The notes under the pieces: model-generated
What the model was told of the DNA's origin: nothing
The model's input: the letters and a program-made list of their open reading frames with translations, nothing else
Database searches by the model: none
Position numbers and translations under genes: made by a program
NCBI RefSeq assembly: GCF_024758725.1
Contig: NZ_CP096972.1
Span: forward strand, 2,214,001-2,278,000
Length of the DNA stretch: 64,000 nt
Direction: 5' to 3'
Source: Sphingomonas sp. SUN039
Lineage (GTDB): Bacteria > Pseudomonadota > Alphaproteobacteria > Sphingomonadales > Sphingomonadaceae
Shown here: positions 7,737 to 16,613 of the stretch, in pieces
How the letters are laid out: the number at the start of each line of letters is the position of its first letter
Position numbering within the stretch: position 1 is the first letter of the stretch

Positions 7737-8699
7737 ATGAGCGAACAAGCCCCCCTGACCAGCGGCTTCGGCCTGCGTTCGACCGCCGCCGATGTGGTTG
7801 CGGGCATCGATCTGAGCGGCAAGACCGCGCTGGTCACAGGCGGCTATTCGGGGCTGGGGCTGGAAACGGTGCGCGCGCTGGCAGGCGCGGGCGCGCGGGT
7901 GATTGTCGGTGCTCGGCGACCCGACACGGCAGCCGCCGACCTCGACGGGATTTCCGGCGTCGAAATCCTGAAACTCGACCTGTCGGACCCCGCTTCGGTC
8001 GATGCGTTTGCTGCCGAAGTCGCGGGCGTAACAGGCAAGATCGATATCCTGATCAACAACGCCGCGGTCATGGCCAATGCGCTCGCCCGCGATGCCAAGG
8101 GCTATGAGAGCCAGTTCGCGACCAACCACCTCGGCCATTTCCGCCTGACCGCGCGGCTGTGGCCACTCCTGAAAGCGGCCGGGCCGGGCACGCGTGTCGT
8201 GGTGCTGTCGTCGATCGGCCACCGGATCGCAGGCATCGACTTCGACGACATCGGTTTCGACCGGCGCGACTATAACAAGTGGCTGGCTTACGGGCAGGCA
8301 AAGTCGGCAAACGCGCTGTTCGCGATCCAGCTCGACGCGCTGGGGAAGCCGCACGGCATCCGCGCCTTTGCCGTCCATCCCGGCGGGATCGTGACGCCGC
8401 TGCAGCGCCATCTGACGATGGAAGAGCAGGTCGCAATGGGCTGGATCGACGCCGAGGGCAATATCAACCCGCGCTTCAAGACGGTCGAACAGGGGGCCGC
8501 GACCAGCGTGTGGTGCGCGACTTCCCCGCTCCTCGCGGACAAGGGCGGGGTTTATTGCGAGGATTGCGATATCGCCGCGCGCTGGACCGAGGGAATGGAC
8601 GTCAATGTGGGCGTCCGCGGTCATGCCATCGACCCCGCCATTGCCGCGCAGCTGTGGACGGTGTCGGAAGAGATGACGGGCGTTGCCTTTTCCGGCTGA
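7737..8699 (+). CDS. Short-chain dehydrogenase/reductase (SDR)
   Basis: A 320-residue SDR that starts at ATG 7737 behind a clear GGAG (7727-7730). The cofactor motif TGGYSGLG lies at residues ~37-44, NNAAVMA at ~108-114, the catalytic Ser in VVVLSSIGH, and the YxxxK pair in YGQAKSANAL. The extended middle (FDDIGFDRRDYNKW) and the sequence pattern resemble WW-domain oxidoreductase/retinol-dehydrogenase-like SDRs, which prefer NADP(H), but the substrate cannot be deduced. The neighbouring ctaA ends 22 bases earlier, so the genes may be co-transcribed. Confidence 0.9.
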   Translation: MSEQAPLTSGFGLRSTAADVVAGIDLSGKTALVTGGYSGLGLETVRALAGAGARVIVGARRPDTAAADLDGISGVEILKLDLSDPASVDAFAAEVAGVTGKIDILINNAAVMANALARDAKGYESQFATNHLGHFRLTARLWPLLKAAGPGTRVVVLSSIGHRIAGIDFDDIGFDRRDYNKWLAYGQAKSANALFAIQLDALGKPHGIRAFAVHPGGIVTPLQRHLTMEEQVAMGWIDAEGNINPRFKTVEQGAATSVWCATSPLLADKGGVYCEDCDIAARWTEGMDVNVGVRGHAIDPAIAAQLWTVSEEMTGVAFSG

Positions 8700-8763
8700 A
8701 TTGCGTCGAAAAAGCAACAATCCCGCAACCATATCCTAAGGACTGCGGTCCTAAACCTGCACC

Positions 8764-10464
8764 ATGGGTTTGGGTCGTCTTTGCGGGCTTTGGATGCGCC
8801 TCGTCATCACGACGCTGGCGCTGTTCGCCGTTTTCCCGGCGCAGGCCGCGCCGCCGCGCATCGATCCCGGCCCGCCTTGCATCCTGACCAGCGCGACACC
8901 GCTCGATCCGGGCGCGCTGTTCGAACGGCCCGAACGCTTCGATTGCGCGCGCGGCACGGCGCATGTCAGCGCGCCGCACAGCTGGGGGCTGGTCCGCAAC
9001 CTGAAACTGACAAGCGACCCGACCGACCCCTGGGAATTGCGCCACGAATACAGCCAGGCCGATGCCGAGGCGATTTACGTCCGCTATGCCGACGGCAGGG
9101 TCGCGCAAGCGCCGTCGGATCGTGCCAGCGCCCGCCGCTATTTCTCGCCAGGGATGGTTTCCTACGCCCTGCCGCCGGGACGCGGCACGATCACCGACAT
9201 CCTGATCCGCGCCGACAATCTCCGCAACCAGCGTGGCATTGCACCCGGCATGGAGCTCAAGACCGGCCGCGCCGCACTCGAGGGCGACCTGCTGGTGCTG
9301 TGGCTTTACGGTCTGCTCGGCGGCATTGTCGGCGCGTTGCTGATCTACAACTTCGCGCTCTTCGTCGCACTGCGCTACACGTTTATCCTGTGCTATTGTC
9401 TCGGCGCCGTGGCGATGCTCGGCATGGGGCTGAGCTGGTCGGGCGGGATATTCCTGCTCTTTCCGAACCTCGACACCACCGAACAGATTTCATTGACCAT
9501 GCTCGGCACTTTGGGTGTGCTGGCCGCAGGGGTCTTGTTCCTGCGAAGTTTCGTCGAACCCGACCGGCTACCGCAGCGGCTGTGGGCGGCAACGATGGCA
9601 GCGGCAGTGGTCGGACTCGGTTCGTGTGTCATGCGCCTGGTCGACAGCCGCTTTGCCTGGGAAGCGATGGACCGGATCAGCTACTGGTCGATGGTTGCGG
9701 TGCTGGTCGGCCTGATCGCAACCGCAGCGACAGCGACGCTGCGCGGCAGCCGCTCGGGCCGGATTTACCTGCTCGCCTGGTCGGCTCCGATCCTCGCCGG
9801 GATCGCGCGCTCGGTGTGGGCGATGGGGCTGGTCGGCGGCACGTCGGTCGTCATCGCGATGGGGCCGCTAATGCTCATGGCGATCGAGGCACTGATGTCG
9901 GCGCTCGCGGTGTCGTGGCGCGTCGGGCAGCTCCGTACCGAGCGTGACGAAGCCCGCGCCAGCCATAGTAAATTGCGCGAAGTGGCCGACACCGATGCGC
10001 TGACCGGCCTGCTCAACCGCCGCGCGTTCATCGACCATGCGCTCGGGGTCCGCGCCCGCCCACCCCGAGAGCGCTTGCTCGTCATCGATATCGACGAGTT
10101 CAAACGGATCAATGATCGCCATGGCCATCAGGCAGGCGACGATGTGCTGGTCGCCGTCGCTGCGGCGATCCGCGAAACCGCGCCGCCAGAAGCGGTGATC
10201 GGGCGGCTCGGTGGTGAGGAATTTGCGCTGCTGCTGCCTGCCGAGCCGGTCGATGCCCTGCCCGAGCGGCTCTGCCGGGCAGTCGAAGCCGCCGTTACCC
10301 CCGCAGGGCATTCGGTGACGATCAGTGTGGGCGTGGCCGACGGTGTAATCGCCGACGATGCGTCATGGCGGTTGATCTATTATGCGGCGGACCAGGCGCT
10401 CTACCGGTCGAAGAACGGCGGGCGCAACCGCGTGAGCCACGCGCCGCATACTCTGGCAGCCTAA
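8764..10464 (+). CDS. Membrane diguanylate cyclase (7TMR-DISM-type sensor, GGDEF output)
   Basis: A 566-residue protein. After a signal-like helix (residues ~10-28, cut near AQAAPP) comes a ~170-residue periplasmic domain, then seven transmembrane helices (about residues 180-385), a short coiled linker (LRTERDEARASHSKLREVAD) and a GGDEF domain (~410-560). The active-site signature is present as RLGGEEFALLLP, preceded by DTDALTGLLNRRAF and DIDEFKRINDRHGHQAGDDVL, so c-di-GMP synthesis is likely. The inhibitory RxxD I-site is absent (PPEA at that position), so product inhibition should be weak. The ligand of the periplasmic domain is unknown. It is preceded by a 64-base gap and appears monocistronic. 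Confidence 0.92.
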   Translation: MGLGRLCGLWMRLVITTLALFAVFPAQAAPPRIDPGPPCILTSATPLDPGALFERPERFDCARGTAHVSAPHSWGLVRNLKLTSDPTDPWELRHEYSQADAEAIYVRYADGRVAQAPSDRASARRYFSPGMVSYALPPGRGTITDILIRADNLRNQRGIAPGMELKTGRAALEGDLLVLWLYGLLGGIVGALLIYNFALFVALRYTFILCYCLGAVAMLGMGLSWSGGIFLLFPNLDTTEQISLTMLGTLGVLAAGVLFLRSFVEPDRLPQRLWAATMAAAVVGLGSCVMRLVDSRFAWEAMDRISYWSMVAVLVGLIATAATATLRGSRSGRIYLLAWSAPILAGIARSVWAMGLVGGTSVVIAMGPLMLMAIEALMSALAVSWRVGQLRTERDEARASHSKLREVADTDALTGLLNRRAFIDHALGVRARPPRERLLVIDIDEFKRINDRHGHQAGDDVLVAVAAAIRETAPPEAVIGRLGGEEFALLLPAEPVDALPERLCRAVEAAVTPAGHSVTISVGVADGVIADDASWRLIYYAADQALYRSKNGGRNRVSHAPHTLAA

Positions 10465-10598
10465 CGCTGCCGCGTTGCGGAAACTGCATTCGCTTCTGCA
10501 ACCTTCGACATTGCCCCTTAGAAAGTGGGTTTTATGCTGCAACGCACAACATAAAGAGGCCTGAGCGGCGGAACTTCCAACCACGAAGGGACGCTATC

Positions 10599-10892
10599 AT
10601 GATCAAATTGTTTGCCACTGCCGCACTGACGTTCGGCCTCCTCGTTTCGGGTCCGGCAATTGCGGCAGAGACGCTCACGCACAACGGCATCACCTATGAA
10701 TATACCGTCGCCGAAAAGGGCGGCTCGCGGGTCATCACCGGGTACGACCTGACCAACCGACGCGCCTTCACCTTGCGCGTCGGCAAGCGCCGGGTCGAAG
10801 GCGAAGTCGACGGCCAGCCGGTATCCTTCGCGTTGCGCGACGTGAAGCCGATCACGAGCGTCGCCAAACCGGCCGAAGTTGCCGTCCGCTAA
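10599..10892 (+). CDS. Small exported protein of unknown function
   Basis: A 97-residue protein with a clear signal peptide (MIKLFATAALTFGLLVSGPA, cleavage probably after AIA-AE). The mature ~74 residues form a short beta-rich, basic chain (THNGITYEYTVAEKGGSRVI, FTLRVGKRRVEGEVDGQPV). I do not recognise a family. The ATG at 10599 has an AAGGG upstream (10586-10590). The leader contains TTATG...CATAA inverted arms at 10532-10554, with TGCTGCAACGCA inside. A strong hairpin follows the stop codon. Location in the periplasm is inferred from the signal peptide. Confidence 0.75.
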   Translation: MIKLFATAALTFGLLVSGPAIAAETLTHNGITYEYTVAEKGGSRVITGYDLTNRRAFTLRVGKRRVEGEVDGQPVSFALRDVKPITSVAKPAEVAVR

Positions 10893-10905
10893 CCGGCTGA
10901 ACATG

Positions 10906-10954
10906 GCCGCTCTTTTGTAACCGGTATTATGATACCCATTTGCAAAAGGGCGGT
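10906..10954 (+). terminator. Nested 49-base hairpin between the small exported protein gene and rplM
   Basis: The outer arms GCCGCTCTTTTGTAA (10906-10920) and TTGCAAAAGGGCGGT (10940-10954) pair almost completely when G-U pairs are allowed. An inner stem GGTAT/ATACC sits on a TATG tetraloop. There is no clean U-run after the stem on either strand. It could be a terminator-like 3' end for the upstream gene or a structured leader for the ribosomal protein operon; the sequence does not decide. Confidence 0.55.
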
Positions 10955-11047
10955 TATGCTTGACTTTCTCAGGCTCACGCAGCATTGGCCCCCTCGAACG
11001 CCGCTCCGCACCGGGGCGGCTTGTTTCGTTTGAAGAGGTCCAAAGCC

Positions 11048-11527
11048 ATGAAGGCGTTGATGAAGACCACCAAGGCGGTCAAGCCCGCCGATGTGGTAAA
11101 AGACTGGATGCTGATCGACGCCGACGGGCTGGTCGTCGGTCGCGTGGCCTCGATGGTCGCCAACATCCTGCGCGGCAAGCACAAGCCGAGCTACACCCCG
11201 CACGTCGATTGCGGCGACAATGTCGTCATCATCAACGCCGACAAGGTGCGTTTCACCGGCAAGAAGCTGACCGACAAAATCTATTACAAGCACACCGGCC
11301 ACCCGGGCGGCATCAAGGAAACGACGCCGGCCAAGATCCTCGAGGGCAAGTTCCCCGAGCGCGTCCTGGAAAAGGCGGTCGAACGCATGATTCCGCGCGG
11401 ACCGCTCGGTCGTGACCAGATGCGCGCACTGCGCATCTATGCCGGTACCGAACATCCCCATGCCGGCCAGAGCCCCAAGGTGCTCGACGTCGCCTCGATG
11501 AACCGCAAGAACAAGGTGGGCGCATAA
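11048..11527 (+). CDS. rplM: 50S ribosomal protein L13
   Basis: A 159-residue L13 that starts at [20 protein letters not shown]. Conserved blocks include [49 protein letters not shown] and [20 protein letters not shown]. The frame is open 21 codons further upstream, but that part has no L13 homology. L13 is an early-assembly protein of the large subunit. It is translationally coupled to rpsI (TAATG overlap: the last A of the stop is the first base of the next ATG). The N-terminus is about 10-15 residues longer than in E. coli, as is common in alphaproteobacteria. Confidence 0.98.
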   Translation: MKALMKTTKAVKPADVVKDWMLIDADGLVVGRVASMVANILRGKHKPSYTPHVDCGDNVVIINADKVRFTGKKLTDKIYYKHTGHPGGIKETTPAKILEGKFPERVLEKAVERMIPRGPLGRDQMRALRIYAGTEHPHAGQSPKVLDVASMNRKNKVGA

Positions 11528-12105
11528 TGTCCGAAACTCCGAACGCATCTGGTGAAACCTCCGACACGCGCCAGTCGCTGGCCGATCTCGCTGCGCTGAC
11601 CGGTGCTGCACCCGCGCCTGTGAAGACCGAAGTCACCGACACCGTCGTCAACGACGAGGATGCGGCCCCCGCCCGTCCCGTCTCGACGATGCCGCTGCGC
11701 GACAAGGAAATCGACGCTCAGGGCCGCAGCTATGCGACCGGCCGTCGTAAGGACGCCGTCGCCCGCGTGTGGATCAAGCCCGGCAGCGGCAAGATCACGG
11801 TCAACGGCCGCGACCAGGAAGTGTATTTTGCGCGTCCGACGCTGCGCCTCGTCATCAGCCAGGCCTTCGAAGTCGCCGACCGCGTCGGCAGCTACGACGT
11901 GATCGCCACCGTCAAGGGCGGCGGGCTGTCGGGTCAGGCCGGGGCCGTCAAGCACGGCATCTCGCAGGCACTGACCAAATACGAGCCCGAGCTGCGCGCG
12001 CCGGTCAAGGCCGCCGGGTTCCTGACCCGCGACAGCCGCGCGGTCGAGCGCAAGAAGTACGGCAAGGCCAAGGCCCGCCGCAGCTTCCAGTTCTCGAAGC
12101 GCTGA
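11527..12105 (+). CDS. rpsI: 30S ribosomal protein S9 with long N-terminal extension
   Basis: A 192-residue S9. The conserved S9 core begins near [20 protein letters not shown] (residues ~69-88) and ends in the canonical RRSFQFSKR, the tail that reaches the ribosomal P site. The first ~65 residues (for example [33 protein letters not shown]) are acidic, low in complexity and unlike S9 of enterobacteria; such extensions are known in alphaproteobacteria. The ATG overlaps the rplM stop, supporting this start. The function of the extension is unknown. Confidence 0.97.
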   Translation: MSETPNASGETSDTRQSLADLAALTGAAPAPVKTEVTDTVVNDEDAAPARPVSTMPLRDKEIDAQGRSYATGRRKDAVARVWIKPGSGKITVNGRDQEVYFARPTLRLVISQAFEVADRVGSYDVIATVKGGGLSGQAGAVKHGISQALTKYEPELRAPVKAAGFLTRDSRAVERKKYGKAKARRSFQFSKR

Positions 12106-12110
12106 TCGGC

Positions 12111-12608
12111 ATGGGGAAGCGTGCAGCCAGCCTGCTCGCTTCCCTCGCGGCTGCGGGTGTACTTGCAGCCTGCGTGCCGCCTGCGCCGCTCAAGATTGCG
12201 GGCGCGCTGCCGCCACCGGCGACAAGTTACAGCATTGTCGGCGAAGACGATCTGTCGATCCCGGCCCGCACCGCACTCGCGCGCGGCTTGGCGATACACA
12301 GCATGATGCCAGCCGCTTCGGGCAAAACACCCGAGCGCCTCATCTCGGTGACACTCGCCGACCGCCCGCGTGCCAGCGGGACCGCCGTCGGCACGACGCT
12401 GCCCGCCTCGCAGGCCGCGCCCGGCTGGGTCGACCGGCCGGTCAGGGACGGCTGGTTTTCGAAGGGGCGGCGCGAAGTGCGGCTGACCATCCGCTTCCTG
12501 TCGCCCGACGGCCAGTTGCGCGAGGAACGCGTCGCGCAGGAAATCGTGACGCGCAAAGCCCCGGCGGCGGATATGGCGCGCCTGATCGAGGCGGCCCTGC
12601 ATCCCTGA
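12111..12608 (+). CDS. Putative lipoprotein of unknown function
   Basis: A 165-residue protein five bases downstream of rpsI. The N-terminus is a lipoprotein signal (KRAASLLASLAAAGVLAAC) with lipobox LAAC and Cys at residue ~20, so it should be lipid-anchored in the cell envelope. The remainder contains VDRPVRDGWFSKGRREVRLT and a C-terminal helix (APAADMARLIEAALHP). I do not recognise a domain. The short spacing suggests read-through from the ribosomal protein operon, although a lipoprotein has no obvious link to ribosomes. It converges with the CHASE2 kinase gene, six bases away. Confidence 0.75.
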   Translation: MGKRAASLLASLAAAGVLAACVPPAPLKIAGALPPPATSYSIVGEDDLSIPARTALARGLAIHSMMPAASGKTPERLISVTLADRPRASGTAVGTTLPASQAAPGWVDRPVRDGWFSKGRREVRLTIRFLSPDGQLREERVAQEIVTRKAPAADMARLIEAALHP

Positions 12609-12614
12609 CCGGCG

Positions 12615-14441
12615 CTAGAGCAGCGGGATCGACAATTCGAACAGCGTTCCGACCCGCTCCCGGCTGACACAGCTGACCTCACCCTCTTGCCGCCGCGCAA
12701 AGGTCGATACGAGCGCCAACCCCAAGCCGACACCGTCGGGCCGCGACGCGCCGACACGCTCGAAACGCCGGAACAGGGCCGCGCAGTGGTCGGGCGACAT
12801 GCCGGGTCCGCGATCTGCGACAGTCACCAAGGCGCGTCCATTCGACGACCAGCCACGCACCTCCACATGCGGCTGCTCGCCACCGTATTTGAGAGCATTG
12901 TCGATGAGATTGACGACCGCCCGCGCCATGAATTGGCGGTCGGTCGAGATTTCGGGAATGTCCCAGCTCGCCTCGACGGTCACACGCCCGCCGACCCGCT
13001 GCGCGGCTTCCCAGCACTGGTCCGCCGCTTCGTCGAGCAGCGCGGCCAGTTCGACCGGTTCGATGATGAGCGGCGCTTCTTCGGCGCGCAGCCCCTGCAC
13101 GAACTGGTCGGCAAGGCGCAGCAGGCGGCGGGCATGTCCTGCAATCCGGTCGCCTTCGGGGACGAGGCCGAGGATCGCGGCGGCGGGACTGCGGAGATCG
13201 TGGCTCAGGAACGCCAGTGTCTCCTCGCGTTGGCGGCGCAGCATGTCCATCCGGTCGCTGGCCGCGTCGAGCAGCGCAATCTGGTGCGCGAGCCGGTCGC
13301 CGCCCGCCGGACGCGGCGCGTCGCTGCCCCCCAGCCGGTCGAGTTCGGCATCGAGAAAGCGGCTTGCCGCCGCCAGTCGCCGCCAGCCCCATAAAGGAAA
13401 CATGACGACTAGCGTGACCAGCGCCGCCGCCGGACGAATCCAGACGCCGCCTTGCACCAGCACCAGCGCGGCGATCCCCGAAACGCCTGCAAAGATAAGC
13501 GCGGCAAAAACCAGGTTCTCGCGTGGCCCGGCGAACATGAACCCCGCCCAGAGCAGCGCTAGCGCACAGCCGGCAAAGGCGAGGCAGGCGGCGAAACCGG
13601 CTACGCTTCGCAGACCGCTGTGGCGCAGCGCGTCGACGATGCTCGCCTGCACCTCGACCCCGGCCATCAGGTCGCGAGTCCCCCCCACCGGCGTGGCGAA
13701 CCGGTCGCCCAGCCCCGCCGCCGTGGCACCGACCAGGACGATGCGGTCCCGGAGCAATTCGGGGGGAACTTCGCCGTGCAGGACTGCGGCAAACGACACG
13801 GTCGGATAAACACCGGGCGGCCCGGCGTAAGGGATCAAAACGCCCGCCGTTTGCGAGACCGGTCCGGCGAGCAGGGCCGTCGCCAGCCCGAGATGCGGCA
13901 GGCTTTCCGCGCCCGCCGTCTCGACTGGCGCGATCCGGCGGAATACGCCGTCGCCGTCGGGCCGCACCACGACATGACCGGCCGATGCCGCCGCAACCAC
14001 CGGCCGCGTCACCCGGAATGCCGCGCCATTGTCGCCCGGACGGGCCAGCAGCAGCGGCAAGGCGACCTTGCCAGAGCGCGAAACGGCACCGGCCAGTGCG
14101 GCATCGCTCTCGCCCGGTTCGACGAACAGCACGTCATAGCCGACCGCTTTCGCGCCTGCATCGCTCAACCGGTCGATCAGTTGCGCGTGAACGCTGCGCG
14201 ACCAGGGCCAGCGCCCGAGCGCGCGGATGCTCGCATCGTCGATCCCGACAATCAGCAGGCGGGGATCGGGGCTGTGCGGCGTGGCGCGAACAATGGCATC
14301 GTGGATCAGCGCGTCGAGCGGATCGGTCAGGCGAGCCGCCAACAGCCCCCCCGCCAGGGCAACGGCCGCGGCGAACAGCAGCACCCATTCGAACCACCCT
14401 GCCCCGCCCGCGATCAGCCGTGCCAGCGGGCGCGCCCGCAC
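12615..14441 (-). CDS. CHASE2-domain sensor histidine kinase
   Basis: About 608 residues from the preferred GTG start at 14441, just after the FecR/LysM stop; a TTG at 14495 would add 18 residues overlapping that gene. A first transmembrane helix (FEWVLLFAAAVALAGGLLA) is followed by an extracytoplasmic CHASE2 domain (DPRLLIVGIDDASIRALGRW, VGYDVLFVEPGESDA, RDRIVLVGATAAGLGDRFAT), then three helices, a HisKA phosphoacceptor block (LAFLSHDLRSPAAAILG) and HATPase motifs (NLIDNALKYGG, DRGPGMS, GVGLGLALV). CHASE2 ligands are generally unknown. It is the last gene of an operon with a LysM/FecR protein and an OmpR-type regulator and is presumably the partner kinase of that regulator. Confidence 0.93.
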   Translation of the reverse strand: MRARPLARLIAGGAGWFEWVLLFAAAVALAGGLLAARLTDPLDALIHDAIVRATPHSPDPRLLIVGIDDASIRALGRWPWSRSVHAQLIDRLSDAGAKAVGYDVLFVEPGESDAALAGAVSRSGKVALPLLLARPGDNGAAFRVTRPVVAAASAGHVVVRPDGDGVFRRIAPVETAGAESLPHLGLATALLAGPVSQTAGVLIPYAGPPGVYPTVSFAAVLHGEVPPELLRDRIVLVGATAAGLGDRFATPVGGTRDLMAGVEVQASIVDALRHSGLRSVAGFAACLAFAGCALALLWAGFMFAGPRENLVFAALIFAGVSGIAALVLVQGGVWIRPAAALVTLVVMFPLWGWRRLAAASRFLDAELDRLGGSDAPRPAGGDRLAHQIALLDAASDRMDMLRRQREETLAFLSHDLRSPAAAILGLVPEGDRIAGHARRLLRLADQFVQGLRAEEAPLIIEPVELAALLDEAADQCWEAAQRVGGRVTVEASWDIPEISTDRQFMARAVVNLIDNALKYGGEQPHVEVRGWSSNGRALVTVADRGPGMSPDHCAALFRRFERVGASRPDGVGLGLALVSTFARRQEGEVSCVSRERVGTLFELSIPLL

Positions 14442-14445
14442 CGGC

Positions 14446-15720
14446 TCATTCGGGCTTGGCAATGGTGAAGCTTTGCAGCTCGCCGATCGCGACAATGGCT
14501 TTGCCGTCCCGGAATTTGGTCAGCACCACGCGCCACCAATAGCTGCCGGGCTTCAGGTCGGTCACCGTGAACGCGGTATCGGTCAGCCCGTCATTGTCGA
14601 TCAGCGCGCGCGTCGCGGCCTCGTCGGCATAAAGCGAGAAGCGATAGGTGCGCGCACCGTCGCCGCCGCCCGACCAACGAAAGCGCATCCCGCGACCGAT
14701 CGCTTCGGGAGGCTTGGCTCCCAGTGCCAGCCGCTCGAACGCCCAGGTTTTGGCGAAGCCGTCGATACCGCTCGGGTCGGTTGCCGCCGCGCGGACGAAA
14801 TAGCTGCCGTCGGGCAGCCCGTCGAACGCGACCTCGCCGCCGCTGCCGCGCAATTCGGCGAGCAGTTCGATCATCCCGGCATCGCTACCGATTTCGAACA
14901 CATAGGACCGCGCGCCCGGCACGGGATCGACGCGGAACCGCACTTGCGCGGCTGCCTGCACCGCACCTGGACGAACGATTTCGGGCGCGGGGAGCAAATC
15001 GACCGGCGCGCCGACGCCTGCCGTCGTCACGGCAACGCCCTTGCCCTTGGGCAGCGGTGTCGCGCGGCTCACATCCTCGCTGGAGACGCCCACGGTGCCT
15101 TCGACGACTCCGACCACCGCCGAACTGTCGTAGCCGACGCGAAAGCCCGTGCCGCGCACCGCCGATACCGAAACCGGCGTCGTAACCATGAACCGGCTGT
15201 TCGGGGTCGGCGCGGGGCTGACCCGCCATTCGCCGCGCCCTTGCGATGTAGCAAATACCCGGTCGAGGTCGCCCGTCAGCAGGATGCGCCGCAGCCGCGC
15301 AATGCCGACCTGCGTCTGCGACGGCAGACTGAAACGCGAGCCATCGGCGCATTCCACCGTGATCGATCCGCCGTCGCCGGTCGCGATCGCCATGCCCTCG
15401 CGGACCGGGGCATTCAGTGTCGGCGCCTTACCCGCGAGCGTCACCGCCCCACGGAAAGCAACGACCTTTGCGCCGACCGGCTCGCTTTTCAGCAGTTCGC
15501 GCGGGATCGTCAGCACCTTGCCGATGGGCATCCGGTAAGGGTCGGTAATGCGGTTGAGCCGCTGCACCGTCGGCCAGCTGTCGCTGCGAACGAACCAGCG
15601 CCCCGCGAGCGTGATGAGATTGTCGCCCGCCTTGACGGTATATTGCGCCGGAGCCTGAACCGGCGGCGCAATCGGAACCGCGCCCGCCAGCGCAAGCAGC
15701 AGGGCTGCCGTGCCGCTCAT
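14446..15720 (-). CDS. Periplasmic LysM/FecR-domain protein
   Basis: A 424-residue exported protein: signal peptide (residues 1-~20), LysM peptidoglycan-binding motif YTVKAGDNLITLAGRWF (~28-44), then a FecR domain (VAFRGAVTLAG ... GMAIATGDGGSITVECADGS ... VSAVRGTGFRVGYD ... VVGVVEGTVGVSS; about residues 88-220), followed by two Ig/fibronectin-like repeats in the C-terminal half (SYVFEIGSD, RTYRFSLYAD). FecR domains in such LysM proteins probably scaffold envelope complexes rather than regulate sigma factors. Its ATG overlaps the regulator's TGA (ATGA), and its stop precedes the kinase start by a few bases. It likely senses or presents a wall-linked signal to the CHASE2 kinase. Confidence 0.88.
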   Translation of the reverse strand: MSGTAALLLALAGAVPIAPPVQAPAQYTVKAGDNLITLAGRWFVRSDSWPTVQRLNRITDPYRMPIGKVLTIPRELLKSEPVGAKVVAFRGAVTLAGKAPTLNAPVREGMAIATGDGGSITVECADGSRFSLPSQTQVGIARLRRILLTGDLDRVFATSQGRGEWRVSPAPTPNSRFMVTTPVSVSAVRGTGFRVGYDSSAVVGVVEGTVGVSSEDVSRATPLPKGKGVAVTTAGVGAPVDLLPAPEIVRPGAVQAAAQVRFRVDPVPGARSYVFEIGSDAGMIELLAELRGSGGEVAFDGLPDGSYFVRAAATDPSGIDGFAKTWAFERLALGAKPPEAIGRGMRFRWSGGGDGARTYRFSLYADEAATRALIDNDGLTDTAFTVTDLKPGSYWWRVVLTKFRDGKAIVAIGELQSFTIAKPE

Positions 15721-16433
15721 CCGGCGTCTTCGGTCATCTCCGCCCCGCCCTCGACTGGTTCAAGCCGATAGCCATAGCTGTAGATGGGCGAAAGACGCCA
15801 GCCGTTTTGCGGGCGGAGGTCGAGTTTCGACCGCAACCGCGCGACGTGCGAATCGAGCGTGCGCGTCTGGACATCGGGATTGCGGTTCCAGATCGTCTCG
15901 AGCAGATAGGCGCGCGACAGCGGGCGCGACAGGTTGCGGAACAGCACCAGCGCGAGCTGGAACTCCTTCGAGGTCAACTGCATCGTCTGATCGCCACGCC
16001 GGACGATCTCTTGCGCGCTGTCGAAGGCGAACTGGCCGACGGTCTGGACGCCGTCGCCGTTCCGGCCCGCATTGCGCCGCCGCATGATGGCATCGATGCG
16101 CGCCAGCAGGATCCGCCCGTCGACCGGCTTGGCGATATAATCGTCGGCCCCGGCTTCCAGCCCCGCAACGATATCGTTCGCTTCGCTGCGCAGGGTGAGC
16201 AGAATGATCGGCACATCGCTACGCACATCGTTCCGCAAATTGCGGACGATATCGATGCCGTCGCGGCCGGGCAGGTTCCAGTCGAGCAGGATCAGGTCGA
16301 ACGTCTCGGTTTTTGCCAGCCGCATAAACGTGTTGCCGTTGCCGGAACCGACGACGCTATGCCCTGCTTCTACCAGCAAGTTGTTCAGAAATGCCGCAAA
16401 ATCGGCATCGTCATCGACGACGGCAATACGCAT
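15717..16433 (-). CDS. OmpR/PhoB-family response regulator
   Basis: A 238-residue regulator. The receiver domain (residues 1-~120) has the acidic pair DDD, phospho-acceptor Asp in LILLDWNLPGRDG, Thr in LLTLRSE and Lys in YIAKPVDG. The C-terminal winged helix (~140-230) includes LTSKEFQLALVLFRNLSRPL, RTLDSHVARLRSKLDL and YSYGYRLEPV. It starts at ATG 16433; an upstream extension in frame overlaps the divergent fhs gene and has no homology. It is the first gene of the regulator-LysM/FecR-kinase operon, with its stop overlapping the next ATG. Targets are unknown. The 180-base divergent region before fhs should hold its promoter. Confidence 0.94.
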   Translation of the reverse strand: MRIAVVDDDADFAAFLNNLLVEAGHSVVGSGNGNTFMRLAKTETFDLILLDWNLPGRDGIDIVRNLRNDVRSDVPIILLTLRSEANDIVAGLEAGADDYIAKPVDGRILLARIDAIMRRRNAGRNGDGVQTVGQFAFDSAQEIVRRGDQTMQLTSKEFQLALVLFRNLSRPLSRAYLLETIWNRNPDVQTRTLDSHVARLRSKLDLRPQNGWRLSPIYSYGYRLEPVEGGAEMTEDAG

Positions 16434-16613
16434 GGTCCGGGTTCGACTTTCATATCTTCGGGGACAACTGCCCGAAATACACCTGCCTCCAATTGTAAAC
16501 TCGCACGGGCGTGCGGCTACCCCTGCAATGTCAACATTTGTGACAGTCGCTGTCGAGCCCGAACGCCGATCCGGGGAGTAGCGCATTGGCGGCAGGGCGG
16601 CTAATCGCCGGAG

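Noticed and set aside
16434-16613. Possible tetrahydrofolate riboswitch upstream of fhs
   Set aside because: No recognisable conserved core or paired regions of the known THF riboswitch classes; only weak palindromes are present.
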